A stretch of 64,000 nt of DNA from Spirosoma endbachense (GTDB taxonomy: Bacteria > Bacteroidota > Bacteroidia > Cytophagales > Spirosomataceae): NCBI RefSeq assembly GCF_010233585.1, contig NZ_CP045997.1, positions 5,814,654 to 5,878,653 on the forward strand, in the 5' to 3' direction. Positions within the stretch are counted from its first letter, which is position 1. Each line of letters begins with the position of its first letter. Both the position numbers and the translations under genes were made by a program. Under the pieces are notes generated by a model. That model did not search any database. It was not told the origin of the DNA and saw only the letters and a program-made list of their open reading frames with translations. This document shows positions 37,470 through 47,318 of this stretch, in pieces.

Positions 37470-37949
37470 ATGACCTCAATTGAATCGACGGTTCGTGTGT
37501 ACCGGCTTATTAAAGAACGTTCTCTAAGTACACCACTTTCGGCAGAAGGAGCGCGACGATTAGGTGGTCGCTGGAATCCGCCTGGTGTGGGTATTCTTTA
37601 CACCTCAGCTAGCCCTGAATTGGCCTTGCTGGAACAGATCGTCCACTTACGATCCTTACCCTATAGCGACTTACCCCGACTAGTACTCCTGACGCTGGTA
37701 CTGCCCGAACAACCACGTCTGCTTAAGGATTCAGATTTGCCAACTGATTGGCGGAACGAAGCGGATTTTAGTGTGAATCATCAGGCCATAGCAACCTGGT
37801 TGGCCAAGCCTGATGTGTTAGCGATTGGCGTGCCTTCTGCGGTAGTACCAGACTCATTTAACTATTTGCTTCACCCGGCACACGCATCATTTGGACAAAT
37901 AACCGTAGCCCGGACGTCCGCTTTCCCAATAGACGCTCGTTTTTATTAA
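37470..37949 (+). CDS. RES-domain toxin (NAD+-phosphorylase family)
   Basis: The 159-residue protein matches the RES family: RVYRLIKERSLSTPLSAEGA, GGRWNPPGVGILYTSASPEL with R34 and Y44, and ALLEQIVHL with E55, all conserved positions in the catalytic pocket. The C-terminal SFNYLLHPAHASF is also typical. RES toxins deplete NAD+ and are paired with a DUF2384 antitoxin encoded just upstream. Here the antitoxin is broken, yet the toxin looks intact. Either it is kept silent by another antitoxin, or a mutation not visible by motif reading has disarmed it. Confidence 0.82.
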   Translation: MTSIESTVRVYRLIKERSLSTPLSAEGARRLGGRWNPPGVGILYTSASPELALLEQIVHLRSLPYSDLPRLVLLTLVLPEQPRLLKDSDLPTDWRNEADFSVNHQAIATWLAKPDVLAIGVPSAVVPDSFNYLLHPAHASFGQITVARTSAFPIDARFY

Positions 37950-38272
37950 GCGTATGCGACTGATTGTCGTTTACAGTTATTTCTTTATTGCGCATCAGGT
38001 TCAGATTCGAATCGGACGATTAAAAGAACGGTGCAGCCTGACCCGTCCTGAAATCGAATGATTGTGCGGGTATTATTGAATACCCAGGACAAGTTAGCCA
38101 GGAAACGGGTATCGTTGGAATAAATCTATTTCCCATACTGCTCAATGCTAATCTGTGGCAGATGCGCTCAAGTAGCAATGGCTAAGAGGCATTACCGATT
38201 AACTGATAGAGGCTAATCCGAAGGAGCTATAACCCTTAACGTGAATATGGACTTAGCAATTGCCAGGGGTTG
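37950..38272. other. Intergenic region, 323 bp, between convergent genes
   Basis: Nothing recognisable is seen between the RES gene and the PQQ-propeller pseudogene. Confidence 0.35.
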
Positions 38273-39241
38273 CTAACACGTTTGGGACAGTCCCGTACTG
38301 ACTACTGCGACAATCCGGGTCCGCCCGAGCAGGCCGTTGCCGTAAATCCGCCCCGTAATTTTCTGGACGTATCGACACATTACCCACTTTTCTAAAACGT
38401 GTCTAAGCTGGAGCCTATAAACGATGCCATTTGCTACGGTAGGGCTTGAATTAACCGTTGTTGCGGCTAAAGCAAACTCCCATTTCTTTAGGCCGGTAAC
38501 GGCATCCAATGCCTTTAATTTACCATCGTTACTTTTCACATAAACGATTCCATCGGCCACCGCTGGGCTCGAGTTAATGATACTTGCCGTCGCGAATTCC
38601 CATGTCTTTACGCCTGCCTGTACATCCAGCGCATACACCATTTTATCGAAACTGCAGGCATATACCATTCCATTGGCGATTGCCAGAGTTGAGTTGGCGT
38701 AACCAGTCGGATTGCTTAAGGTAAAGCGCCACTTCTGAACACCCGTTTGGGTCAAAAATGCATAGACCGCATTTCCGCTGCCAATGTAGAGTATTCCATT
38801 TAGGACAGCCGGACTCGACTCAACCGAAGTTTGGGTAAAAAAGCGTTCTGGTTTTGGCACCCGTTATTGCATTAAAGGAAAGTACATCTTCTGTACCATC
38901 GCCGATGTATAGAGTTCCATCGACAACAGCGGGGCTGGACGACACAAAGAAGCCGCCTGTTACACTGGCATCCCACTTTTTGGTGCCGATCTCGGCATCG
39001 AGCGCAACGAGTTTCCCCCGGTGCCACCCGCATAAACCAATCCATTGGAAACGGTAGGGCTGGCATTAACTTTCTGGCCTGAAGCTATGGTATAGTCCCA
39101 TTTTTTTGTCCCATTCTGGGCGTCAAGGGCATATAATTTACCATCGCCACTGCCAATATAAACGGTTGTATTTGATTGGGCGTTTACGTGCCAGAAACTC
39201 ACTAGTAGTACTAGACTACTGATCAGTAGATTTATTTTCAT
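38273..39241 (-). pseudogene. Secreted PQQ-type beta-propeller protein, frameshifted
   Basis: ATG 39241 opens MKINLLISSLVLLVSFWHVN, a signal peptide, followed by propeller blades with the motif GDGKLYALDAQNGTKKWDY. At least two frameshifts (near 39010 and 38865) move the reading into other frames, where more blades follow (SSPAVVDGTLYIGDGTE; SSPAVLNGILYIGSG; NGMVYACSFDKMVYALDV; SSPAVADGIVYVKSNDGKL). A further frame change near 38420 scrambles the end. The original protein was an exported propeller of about six blades, related to BamB/quinoprotein dehydrogenases. It is no longer functional. Confidence 0.7.
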
Positions 39242-39774
39242 TGTTAAGTTAACGAACGATACAGGTGTGGAATGAACATAGCAGGCGAGAAAATGCCTTT
39301 CCAAAGATAGCAACCGTACCGAGTAAAGTTGATCCGTTTAAGGGTAATTTTCCGAATTCGGGCAGCTAAATGGGCCAATCTCTTCTGAAAACTACCCGTT
39401 GGAAAAACGGTGCTGGAAAAACCAGGGGGCCTTATTCCCATTCTGGGCTTTGGGGCATTAGCACCATACCTGGAAATTAAGGGCAGGCTCTACGAGTGAT
39501 GTATTCGCCAACGGGGGCTAGGAAGAAAAATCGATCAAAACATTTCCGGGACGATCAAATGATCTTCGTCAAGTCCCCAATCTGATTCAACTCACACCAA
39601 TACAGAGTGCGTTGAAAGTTAAGTTTTTTACGCTACTTTTCACTGGCTCGCTTTTATGGATTCGTGACTGTATGTATCTTGAGGTATGAAGAAATGCTTT
39701 TAACAGGCTAGTTAGCCTAAAAAGTGAGATTCTAAATCTTTATTCTTCTTTGCGAGAAATACTGATATCCACAC
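39242..39774. other. Intergenic region with a solo half of the 60.5-kb inverted repeat
   Basis: Bases 39624-39660 (ttttttacgctacttttcac..., then tggctcgcttttatgg) closely match the loop and right arm of the inverted repeat at 60507-60592, with a few changes. No gene is seen in the rest. Confidence 0.55.
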
Positions 39775-42477
39775 ATGAAGTTAATTTATCTACTCCTTCT
39801 CATTTTGACAACCATTGCTAATGGCCAGGTTGTCAAGCATTCCTATCGGTTCTATAATAATTTGTCAGTTGCCGCACCTGAATGCGGCCCAGACATCACA
39901 CCAGCTCAGGCTATTACTGGGGGAGCCTGCACACCAGCCTCAACGTCGGGTAATTTTATTACTGATAAATTACCTATATGTGGTGTTGATAGAATCGTGT
40001 ATCATAATAATATGCATTGGGGATTGAAATATGCTAATACAACCAACAGCATTACGACCACATATACAATCCAGATGTATGTAAAAGTAACTAAATGGGG
40101 GCCTGCAGGCTGGGTAAGAATTATTGATTTTTTAGATGATTCGAATAGCTCAGATGGCGGAATCTACTTTATTCGCTCTGGTGATAATCATCACTTTTGT
40201 CTTGATTTCTGGCCCAATGGTATTGTTGGTGCATGCCCATTTTTTACTGATACGGACTATTATCTCCTTACTTTCACCAGAAATGGCACAACGGGTATTA
40301 TTGATGTATATGTTAATAATACGTTGTTTAAATCCTACAATGACATAGCCGGTCGATATGCATCGCAGACAGGCAGGCCAATTTATATATTTAGGGACAA
40401 AGGGTTTGCTTATTGCGAATCAGGTGAAGCTAATTTCGCTTATCTTTCTTTCTCCAATCAATACGCTTCGCAAGCAGATGTTGATAATGTATACAAAAGT
40501 ATTTGCTCGGTCGCGAATACACTGCCAATCGCAGATTTTTCCATTACACCCAATCCTGTTTGTAGCTCTAGTCAAAATCTAACAATTACCTATAGCGGGG
40601 ATAAATTGATTCCTGAACCAGACTACATTTTCGACTGGGATTGGGATGGAGGACGTGTTGTATCAGGAAACGGGATAGGGCCGTACGTAGTAAGTTGGCC
40701 CACAAATGGTACGAAAAATATTAGCCTATCGGTCAAGAATACTGCATGTGGTAAACCCCTTCTTAAAACTAAACAGATTTCGATTGGTAATTTAGATCTG
40801 ACAACTTCTACAAAAGAAAATTGCTCTGGGAATAGCAATGAAGTGATTTCAGTTAGTGCAACAAATGGATTGCCGCCCTATCAGTATTCAATTGATTCCA
40901 TTAATTATCAACCTGCCAATACATTTACTGTTGTGCCTCGTGCTTACACAGTTTACGTGAAAGATGCCAATAATTGCATTGTGAGTAAGCCTGTCAGGGT
41001 TGAATCAGGGAGTGAGATTGCAATACGAACAATTAAAGACACCGCTATTTGTCAGGGGCAGTCTATAAAGCTCATGACGACGAGTAGTGCAACAAGCTTT
41101 TCGTGGATACCATCAATAGGGCTGGATAACTCGACTAGTAAAGATCCACTGGCAACTCCAACCAGTAATACACTTTATATAGTTACGGCTACGAATGGGG
41201 CCTGTTCAAAAAAAGACTCTGTTCGCATTACGGTAACTCCGCCCGCAACCTTGATGCCATCCAGTGTACCGAAAGTATGCGGCACGTTTTCGCTCTCGGC
41301 CAATTCAACTGGCTTCGTTGAGTGGTCGGGGCCGGGCATTACGAAAGCCCAATCAAAACAAGATACGATTACCGTAAAAGTCAATGGTCCGGCTACCTAC
41401 AAGGTCCGGGCATCAGTTCTCGTTAATGGAGGTTGCTTCATTGAGAAAGAACTAAGCCTAAACTTTACTCCACCAGTGGATTATCGTCTGTCCGAAAAAA
41501 CGAGAAGTGGATGCGACACCAAATTGACCCTACAGGCATCTACCGAAGGCGTATGGGACAAATTCCGATGGCAACTCCCAAACGAGACCATTGTGAACAC
41601 ACCATCAATTACAGCTCAAACCAGCGGAAAGTACGTTGTATTGGCCAGCAGTTCATCTACTGGGTGCGAAAGCCGAGATACAGTCTCTGTCAATCTTGGC
41701 GTAAGTCCGTCAGCCCCAACTATACAGAATAAAAGTATATGCGTTGGTGAACCGGTTGCCTCATTAAACGCTACGGGCACAATGATTGAGTGGTTTAGTG
41801 ATTCAACATTAGGCGCTCGTATTGGAACAGGCCCTAGCTTCAAGCCACCGATTTCGTCCAGTCTGGATGGTTTATATTTCTATTATCTGACACAGACCGT
41901 ATCGGGTTCGTGCGTGAGTCCAGCAGCTAAAGTTCAATATGAAGTCAAGAAGTTACCAGGAATCAAATTAATGGCAAACCAGTATACAGGCTGCTTTTCT
42001 GATTTCCCAATCGACACAATTACACTCGATGCCGGAGAAAATACGGATGCTACTTATCGTTGGTTAACCAGGGATGGCTTGTTATTAAGTTCCACTCAAA
42101 CTATAAGCGTTAAAAAGGAGGGATTATACATAATTAGTGTAACCGACTCACAACGATGTACCAATACGGATACTGTATTGGTAGAAGAATTTTGCCAACC
42201 TACTCTATTTGCTCCTGATGCATTTTCGCCTAATGGAGATAATCAGAATGATAATTTTGAATTAAAGGGTAGGCTTATCAATGGGTCTATTTTATCAATC
42301 TACAATAGATGGGGCGAATTACTACTTAAAACGGATAAGCTTGTATGGGATGGTAACTATCAAGGTGAACCTTGTGAAGAAGGTTTATATACCTGGACAG
42401 TAGACTTATTAATGCATAAAACCCCACTTGTAAAAGAGGCATTCAAAAAAGCGGGGCAGGTTTTACTAATTCGTTGA
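39775..42477 (+). CDS. Large secreted adhesin-like protein with T9SS C-terminal sorting domain
   Basis: The 900-residue protein has a signal peptide (MKLIYLLLLILTTIANG), an N-terminal concanavalin/LamG-like domain (TYTIQMYVKVTKWGPAGWVR ... LTFTRNGTTGIIDVYVNNTL), PKD- and Ig-like domains in the middle (DYIFDWDWDGG; KDANNCIV; TFSWIPS-type repeats) and a C-terminal gliding-motility-associated domain near residues 815-900 (FAPDAFSPNGDNQNDNFELK ... IYNRWGELLLKTD ... WDGNYQGEPCEEGLYTW). That domain directs type IX secretion to the cell surface. Cysteines are abundant in the N-terminal part. It is monocistronic. A role in surface adhesion is inferred from the domains. Confidence 0.85.
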   Translation: MKLIYLLLLILTTIANGQVVKHSYRFYNNLSVAAPECGPDITPAQAITGGACTPASTSGNFITDKLPICGVDRIVYHNNMHWGLKYANTTNSITTTYTIQMYVKVTKWGPAGWVRIIDFLDDSNSSDGGIYFIRSGDNHHFCLDFWPNGIVGACPFFTDTDYYLLTFTRNGTTGIIDVYVNNTLFKSYNDIAGRYASQTGRPIYIFRDKGFAYCESGEANFAYLSFSNQYASQADVDNVYKSICSVANTLPIADFSITPNPVCSSSQNLTITYSGDKLIPEPDYIFDWDWDGGRVVSGNGIGPYVVSWPTNGTKNISLSVKNTACGKPLLKTKQISIGNLDLTTSTKENCSGNSNEVISVSATNGLPPYQYSIDSINYQPANTFTVVPRAYTVYVKDANNCIVSKPVRVESGSEIAIRTIKDTAICQGQSIKLMTTSSATSFSWIPSIGLDNSTSKDPLATPTSNTLYIVTATNGACSKKDSVRITVTPPATLMPSSVPKVCGTFSLSANSTGFVEWSGPGITKAQSKQDTITVKVNGPATYKVRASVLVNGGCFIEKELSLNFTPPVDYRLSEKTRSGCDTKLTLQASTEGVWDKFRWQLPNETIVNTPSITAQTSGKYVVLASSSSTGCESRDTVSVNLGVSPSAPTIQNKSICVGEPVASLNATGTMIEWFSDSTLGARIGTGPSFKPPISSSLDGLYFYYLTQTVSGSCVSPAAKVQYEVKKLPGIKLMANQYTGCFSDFPIDTITLDAGENTDATYRWLTRDGLLLSSTQTISVKKEGLYIISVTDSQRCTNTDTVLVEEFCQPTLFAPDAFSPNGDNQNDNFELKGRLINGSILSIYNRWGELLLKTDKLVWDGNYQGEPCEEGLYTWTVDLLMHKTPLVKEAFKKAGQVLLIR

Positions 42478-42950
42478 TAGCTCAGGTCAAGGCCGTAATC
42501 CAATCTTAACCAATACGGCCCATATGGTATGGGCCAATAAATCGGCATAGTGAACTTGCTTAACTTTCGGACCGATTTCTATGACCTAAACAAGTGAATG
42601 CGCATACTTTTCGTCCTAATTTCGATCTGCCCGAACACAGCGGTTGTTTGAAAGCGTTGATCGATTTTTCGGTCATAATCCCACACATAAGAGAGCGAAT
42701 GCCCAAGTGATGGATTTTACGGCCCTGCTCCAGCGTACCGGCCCGTTTCGTAGCACAACGGCAAAACTACCTTAACTAGATAAAAATCTCTTCTTCTCAC
42801 TTTGAGGAGCGTTTGGTGATACTTTAGATAGTTCGGCTTGTGCTCAACTGTGAGAACCTTGACTTAATACAAACGTCCTTAGCCTGGCCGCCGTTGGCCT
42901 ACTGCTCGGCTCGAGGAGAGATAAGTATTTTTGGGCGACTCAGGGAGCCG
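42478..42950. other. Intergenic region, 473 bp
   Basis: A short hairpin (ggcccata..tatgggcc, 42517-42535) lies just past the T9SS gene. Bases near 42570 (cggaccgatttctatg) recur at 15610 and in similar form at 13477, next to IS110 remnants, so this may be an IS scar. Broken plus-strand frames follow without a family. Confidence 0.4.
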
Positions 42951-43523
42951 TTATCGGTACTTAGTCTTCAAGGCCGCAGTTCGAATAAACAAGTCTGGGT
43001 AATCCACTACCAACCCGTATTCGTCAACCTGGATGGTGGCTTCAAAATCATTTGGCACATTTTCATACTGATAGTGGCTGGCCGACAACCGATTATATCG
43101 TTGGCAAACCGGTTTAATTTGTCTTGCCAGCAAATCGCAATAAATAACCCTAATTTCTTGTACCTGGTTTTGCGTCAACCCAAGTCGGCGGATGGGCAAG
43201 GTATTGGTCAGGGGCGTTAAGGGGATATCCACATCGATGCACCCGGCAAATTCATTGGCTGGTTGGCCGTTCAGCTCCCAGTTTCCGTTTCCGTCGCCTA
43301 CCAACCGAATATGCTGGGTTTGATTGCTATGCCGACTACTGATGTCAAGGAGCAGAGTTTGCCAGCGCCGATTCGTTTGAATGCGGTACTCCACCTGATA
43401 GATTTTGGTCTCATAGTGGCCGATAATCTTGGCAGTAACTTCCACTCCGGTTTGGTTTGTTTCGAGCAAACAGTTTTCCAGCGAGTGGTATTCGCGTCCA
43501 GTCCAGAGGAGGTTGAGTTGCAT
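42951..43523 (-). CDS. Putative glycolipid-binding protein
   Basis: The 190-residue protein matches the PF06475-type putative glycolipid-binding family. It has LLWTGREYHSLENCLLETN near the N-terminus, GNGNWELNGQPANEFAGCID, the highly typical VDIPLTPLTNTLPIRRLGL, EIRVIYCDLLARQIKPVCQR, and a C-terminal VDEYGLVVDYPDLFIR. The protein is cytosolic, without a signal peptide, and of normal length. The role is inferred only from the family name. It is a single gene starting at ATG 43523. Confidence 0.82.
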   Translation of the reverse strand: MQLNLLWTGREYHSLENCLLETNQTGVEVTAKIIGHYETKIYQVEYRIQTNRRWQTLLLDISSRHSNQTQHIRLVGDGNGNWELNGQPANEFAGCIDVDIPLTPLTNTLPIRRLGLTQNQVQEIRVIYCDLLARQIKPVCQRYNRLSASHYQYENVPNDFEATIQVDEYGLVVDYPDLFIRTAALKTKYR

Positions 43524-43706
43524 AGACGTTGTAGGAAAAGCAGGGTTTCATGAAACCCTCGTTTAGTTGGATTCAGGGAGCTTTTCTAAGGATGGCACAA
43601 CCTGGGAAGCCGAGCCAGCCCAGGCCTTTACATGCACCAAGTACTAAAAATAGCTAATTCTGGAAGAATAGGTATCACGGGATGAATAGCCGCCAGTATA
43701 ATACAT

Positions 43707-43744
43707 AAAAGCCTTTGCCAATCTTTATAACGGCAAAGGCTTTT
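43707..43744 (-). terminator. Intrinsic terminator of the DinB-fold gene
   Basis: Perfect 13-bp arms (43707-43719 and 43732-43744) with a 12-base loop carry an A-rich left and T-rich right side, so it can act in both directions. It lies 37 bases beyond the minus-strand stop at 43781. Confidence 0.75.
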
Positions 43745-43780
43745 GTAAAACGGCTTACTCCTTGGGGGCTTACCGCCGGA

Positions 43781-44299
43781 CTATACCTGGGGGCGATCCC
43801 AGAAAGCGGGCGGTTCTACGCCCAGAGTGCGTAGGTAGACATAAGCCTGACCCCGGTGATGAATTTCATTATCGATCAGGTAGAAAAGAAACCAGTAGAT
43901 AGGTCCTTCATACAGACCAAACGCCTTGTCGACTTCCTGGAAGCGAGCGGGTGGAATCTGTGGCCAATGGGCATTAATCGTCTCGGTCACCCGATCCCAC
44001 TGCGCCAGTACCTCCTGCTTCGTCGTTGCTTTGGGGGGTGTCTCCGAACCCTCGCCAAATGAAGGCCACTGGCCCGAAACAACACCCTCCATACTCTGGT
44101 CGGCCATTTGCAGTACTTCATCAATCAGCGCCGAGCAAGGTCGCATGCCGCCCAGGGTATACGAAAAGAAGTGTTCGTCGGGGTAGGCTTCGATCAACCG
44201 GCGGGTGAGTCCCCGGTGTCCCTGCCAATGGGCAAGAAGTTGCTCGGGTGAGAGGACGATCTGATCCATCGTTTGGCTAAGCTGCGCTGTGTTTTCCAT
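43781..44299 (-). CDS. DinB-fold metal-dependent protein
   Basis: The 172-residue protein is an all-helical DinB/YfiT-type four-helix bundle: LLAHWQGHRGLTRRLIEA and FFSYTLGGMRPCSALIDE near the start, and near the C-terminus FLIDNEIHHRGQAYVYLRTL, which holds the HH metal ligands. These proteins are nickel/zinc enzymes such as thiol-dependent transferases, and many are uncharacterised. (This DinB fold is unrelated to polymerase IV.) It is monocistronic, with a strong terminator downstream. Confidence 0.8.
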   Translation of the reverse strand: MENTAQLSQTMDQIVLSPEQLLAHWQGHRGLTRRLIEAYPDEHFFSYTLGGMRPCSALIDEVLQMADQSMEGVVSGQWPSFGEGSETPPKATTKQEVLAQWDRVTETINAHWPQIPPARFQEVDKAFGLYEGPIYWFLFYLIDNEIHHRGQAYVYLRTLGVEPPAFWDRPQV

Positions 44300-44770
44300 G
44301 ACCTTCTATTGGTTGAAGTTGTCGATTGATTGACCACACAAAGAAAAGGCAGGGGAGTGACAGCAGTATGTCAGTAGTGAATCCGGTCGACTGTCAATAA
44401 TCAACCTCAGCAACACTAGTTACGATGCTAGCTGGTTGAAGCAGTTCCAGGCCACAAACGCAGCCGCAACAAAGACGACCTACCCCCTCTTTTGCATGCC
44501 AATCAACGAAATTCACCGCCTTAGAAATATCATCAGACGTAGCGGCAAAACACCCTATTTATCAATAAGTAATTCTTACTCATCTCAGGTGGGAGCGTTT
44601 TGAGTGACGATTATTTTTTAATGATTGTCAAGTGGCCAGCAGCGGCTGACCGTCGCCACCACGGTTCAGTTAGTAGTATACGCTTCAGCTGCCATAACGC
44701 AAAACCGACGTTACCATCACGGGCTTTTGTGGTCCGTTTTGTTTGTCAGTTAAACGTGTTGTCCGAAAAG
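44300..44770. other. Intergenic region, 471 bp, with one dispersed repeat copy
   Basis: Apart from the dispersed repeat copy A (44545-44609) nothing recognisable is present. The region separates the DinB-fold and SDR genes, both on the minus strand. Confidence 0.4.
44545..44609 (+). repeat. Dispersed intergenic repeat, copy A (divergent core)
   Basis: It shares the 3' part ctcatctcaggtgggagcgt and a left end caaaacaccctattt with the family of eight copies described in the findings. Confidence 0.5.
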
Positions 44771-44807
44771 AAAAAAGCCACGGATAACTTGTGTATCTGT
44801 GGCTTTT
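44771..44807. terminator. Bidirectional intrinsic terminator downstream of the SDR operon
   Basis: A stem of aaaaagccacgga against tctgtggcttttt (one mismatch) with A- and T-tracts on opposite sides. It is about 105 bases past the minus-strand SDR stop. Confidence 0.65.
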
Positions 44808-44912
44808 TGGCTAAGTAGGGGTAATTGCTGATTTATTTTAGTGCGCAGTTGGTAGAACCACTGTCAACCAATAATTCCGACCCATTGTCTTTCATTTTTT
44901 GGGTTGATGGAT

Positions 44913-45671
44913 TTAAAAACCATACATACCACCCGAAACGGAAATTTGCTCGCCCGTAATCCAGGCTGCATCATCGGAAGCAAGAAATACAGCAGCTTTC
45001 GCAATATCTTCGGGCTGACCTCTACGACCAAGCGGTGTATTGGCTATAAACATGGTTTCATACTCACTGCCAGTAGTGACGCCAGCACTAGTGGCACCTT
45101 CGGTTTCCGTAGCACCCGGCAAAATAGAATTGATACGAATGTTTTTTGCACCCAGTTCTTTCGACAACGAAATCGTTATGGCATCTAATGCCGCTTTAGT
45201 GGCAGAGTACAAAGAAGCTGCCGGTAGAGGCATTTTGCTGGCACCCGAACTGATATTGATGATATTGCCACCCGTATCGCTAAACAGTTTCAACGATGCC
45301 TGGATAGCCAGTATAGCCCCCAAAACATTGACGTTGAAATGCTGATGAAAAGATTCTGCTGATACCTGTTCAATCGGTGTGTATCCTTGAAAGGCCGCGT
45401 TGTTTACTAAAATATCCAACGTTCCGAACGCCTTCTTTGTTTCGTCAAACAGCCTGATTACATCGGCTTCTTTCGATATATCGCCCTGTACCGCAATGGC
45501 TATTCCTCCCTTGTCCGTGATCTCCTTTACCACGCTATCTGCACTTTCTTTACTTGAGGCATAATTCACAACTACCTTTGCGCCTTCCTCAGCAAAGTAT
45601 TTTGCGATAGATGCACCTATACCTTTTGAAGCACCGGTGACTACCGCTACTTTGTTTTTTAATTTACTCAT
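44913..45671 (-). CDS. SDR-family NAD(P)-dependent oxidoreductase
   Basis: This 252-residue classical short-chain dehydrogenase has a TGASKGIGASI cofactor motif (residues 13-23), an NNA motif (LVNNAAFQG), a catalytic serine in INISSGAS and YSATKAAL as the YxxxK active site, then PGATETEG and a C-terminal ITGEQISVSGGMYGF. Normal length, cytosolic. It is one of three reductase genes on this strand next to a divergent HxlR regulator, suggesting stress- or electrophile-induced expression. The substrate is not predictable. Confidence 0.88.
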   Translation of the reverse strand: MSKLKNKVAVVTGASKGIGASIAKYFAEEGAKVVVNYASSKESADSVVKEITDKGGIAIAVQGDISKEADVIRLFDETKKAFGTLDILVNNAAFQGYTPIEQVSAESFHQHFNVNVLGAILAIQASLKLFSDTGGNIINISSGASKMPLPAASLYSATKAALDAITISLSKELGAKNIRINSILPGATETEGATSAGVTTGSEYETMFIANTPLGRRGQPEDIAKAAVFLASDDAAWITGEQISVSGGMYGF

Positions 45672-45783
45672 TACGTTTATTAATTAATGGTTGAGCGGCA
45701 AACTCAGTTTACCCGCTTCAATCAAACTGTGGTTCCCTTTGTCCACGAGGCAGGATCGCATTGAATTTTGCGATAACGATTCA

Positions 45784-46407
45784 TCAGTCGAACTTGACCA
45801 AGTCCTTAAAGATCAGTTGACCCCAGCTATTTCCGCGCGCCTGCACAAGCAGTCCGCCTTCCGAAAGCCCGCCAAGTTTGATTGGTGAAAAACCGAGATT
45901 TTCCGCAAGCGTACCAATCTCCGCTGCTGCGTCGTCATCGTCGCTCGCCAGGAACACGACTCTTCTGCCACCATGTACGGCAGGATCTTGTGCAAGGACG
46001 GCTGCGCCCAAATGGTTGAAGCCCTTAACCAGTTTTCCACCCGTGAAGGCCTGCGCGACGACCCTGGCAGAAGGCTGTCCTCCCAACTCCTCAGGGGACA
46101 CGCCGTAGGCATTGGTCACATCGACGATGGTCTTCCCCTGCCAGGTGGGCAGCGCCTTTGCAACATCCGGGTGCGACTCGAAACGGACAGCCAAAAAGAC
46201 GATGTCCGCCTTGACCGCTTCCGCTAGCGTTGTGGGAATGATCGTGGGGCCGATCGCGGCCGCAGCGGATGCAAAGCTTTCCGGTTCGCGTGTGGTTGCA
46301 ACGGATACTTCGATGCCGTTGCGGGCAAACGCCTTGGCCAGGGCCTGGCCGATCTTGCCGAAGCCAATAATTGCGTAGCTCCCTTCTTTGTTTTCTGATT
46401 TACTCAT
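45784..46407 (-). CDS. NADPH-dependent F420-reductase-like oxidoreductase
   Basis: The 207-residue Rossmann protein begins AIIGFGKIGQALAKAFARNG, with VSVATTREPESFASAAAAI, IVFLAVRFESHPDVAKALP, KTIVDVTNAYGVSPEELGG, VKGFNHLGAAVLAQDP and FLASDDDDAAAEIG. It is related to the npdG/F420-dependent NADP reductase family, which in Bacteroidota without F420 acts on other substrates. Codon use is visibly richer in G+C than in the flanking SDR genes, a hint of separate acquisition. It lies between two SDRs on the same strand with gaps of about 112 and 52 bp. Confidence 0.8.
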   Translation of the reverse strand: MSKSENKEGSYAIIGFGKIGQALAKAFARNGIEVSVATTREPESFASAAAAIGPTIIPTTLAEAVKADIVFLAVRFESHPDVAKALPTWQGKTIVDVTNAYGVSPEELGGQPSARVVAQAFTGGKLVKGFNHLGAAVLAQDPAVHGGRRVVFLASDDDDAAAEIGTLAENLGFSPIKLGGLSEGGLLVQARGNSWGQLIFKDLVKFD

Positions 46408-46459
46408 TTTGAAAACTATTTAATGGTACGAATTTGAACTCGTGCCAGCGTGGGGTCAA

Positions 46460-47212
46460 TTATTTAGCCAAATAGGTCATACCACCATCAACAAGGAGTT
46501 CAGCACCAAGCATAAACGAAGAATCATCAGAGGCCAGGAAAACCGCTGTTTTACCAATGTCAGCGGGTTGCCCAATTCTGCCTACCGGCATTACCCCTGC
46601 ATAGTGTTTTTTTACTGCTTGAATTTGTTCTGCGGGAACAAACTTGTCAAATGCTGGTGTATCTGTTGTACCTGGTGTTATTACATTTGCTCTAATTTTT
46701 CTAGCTAAAAGGTCGTTTGAAAATCCTTTTGCTAAATAGATTACAGCCGCTTTGGCAGCACCATAAAGCGTAAAAGACGAATAGGCCCGATGCGCGGCAT
46801 TTGACCCGATAAGAATAATCGAGCCACCATCATTCATATAGGGCAGTGCTTTTTGAACCGTGAAGTAGACACTCTTCAGGTTTAAATCCATTGTTTTATC
46901 ATAGTCGGCTTCGCCAATATCTGCCACAGTTCCAATAGTTCCACCACCCGCATTGGCTACAATCACGTCTATTTTGCCAAATTTTTCAGCCGTTTCTTTA
47001 AACACCCTTTCCAGGTCGGTAAGGCTGGTTACATCGGCATTTATGGCTATAAACTTATCGCCAAGCTGAGCCGCAGCACTCGCTAATGTTTCCTGATTTC
47101 TGCCGACAATAGCGCCTACAGCACCTTCATGTTTAAATTCCTGGGCAATACCCAATCCAATACCACTATTACCACCTGTAATCACGGCAACTTTGCTTGC
47201 TAGCTTACTCAT
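46460..47212 (-). CDS. SDR-family oxidoreductase, first gene of the reductase operon
   Basis: The 250-residue short-chain dehydrogenase has TGGNSGIGLGIA (residues 12-23), NAD-site NANAGGGT-like DVIVANAGGG, a catalytic IGSNAAHRAYSSFTLYGAAK (S..Y..K) and a C-terminal MLGAELLVDGGMTYLAK. It is closest to the divergent HxlR gene (gap about 106 bp), so it is the promoter-proximal member. The two SDRs share fold and length but differ in sequence and are not a recent duplication. Confidence 0.88.
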   Translation of the reverse strand: MSKLASKVAVITGGNSGIGLGIAQEFKHEGAVGAIVGRNQETLASAAAQLGDKFIAINADVTSLTDLERVFKETAEKFGKIDVIVANAGGGTIGTVADIGEADYDKTMDLNLKSVYFTVQKALPYMNDGGSIILIGSNAAHRAYSSFTLYGAAKAAVIYLAKGFSNDLLARKIRANVITPGTTDTPAFDKFVPAEQIQAVKKHYAGVMPVGRIGQPADIGKTAVFLASDDSSFMLGAELLVDGGMTYLAK

Positions 47213-47253
47213 TTTTTAGCTACTTTTATATTTGTTTCGCAAAGGAACCATCA

Positions 47254-47304
47254 ATAGTTTATTTTTGAAACTATAATAGTTTATTCTGGTTACTAGTAGG
47301 TAAC
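47254..47304. promoter_or_regulatory. Operator candidates between hxlR-type gene and reductase operon
   Basis: There is a perfect inverted repeat atagttt-7-aaactat (47254-47274), a further atagttta half-site (47276-47283), and gttac-6-gtaac (47289-47304). HxlR proteins commonly bind such dyads in divergent promoters. Confidence 0.5.
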
Positions 47305-47318
47305 TACAAATTTTAACG

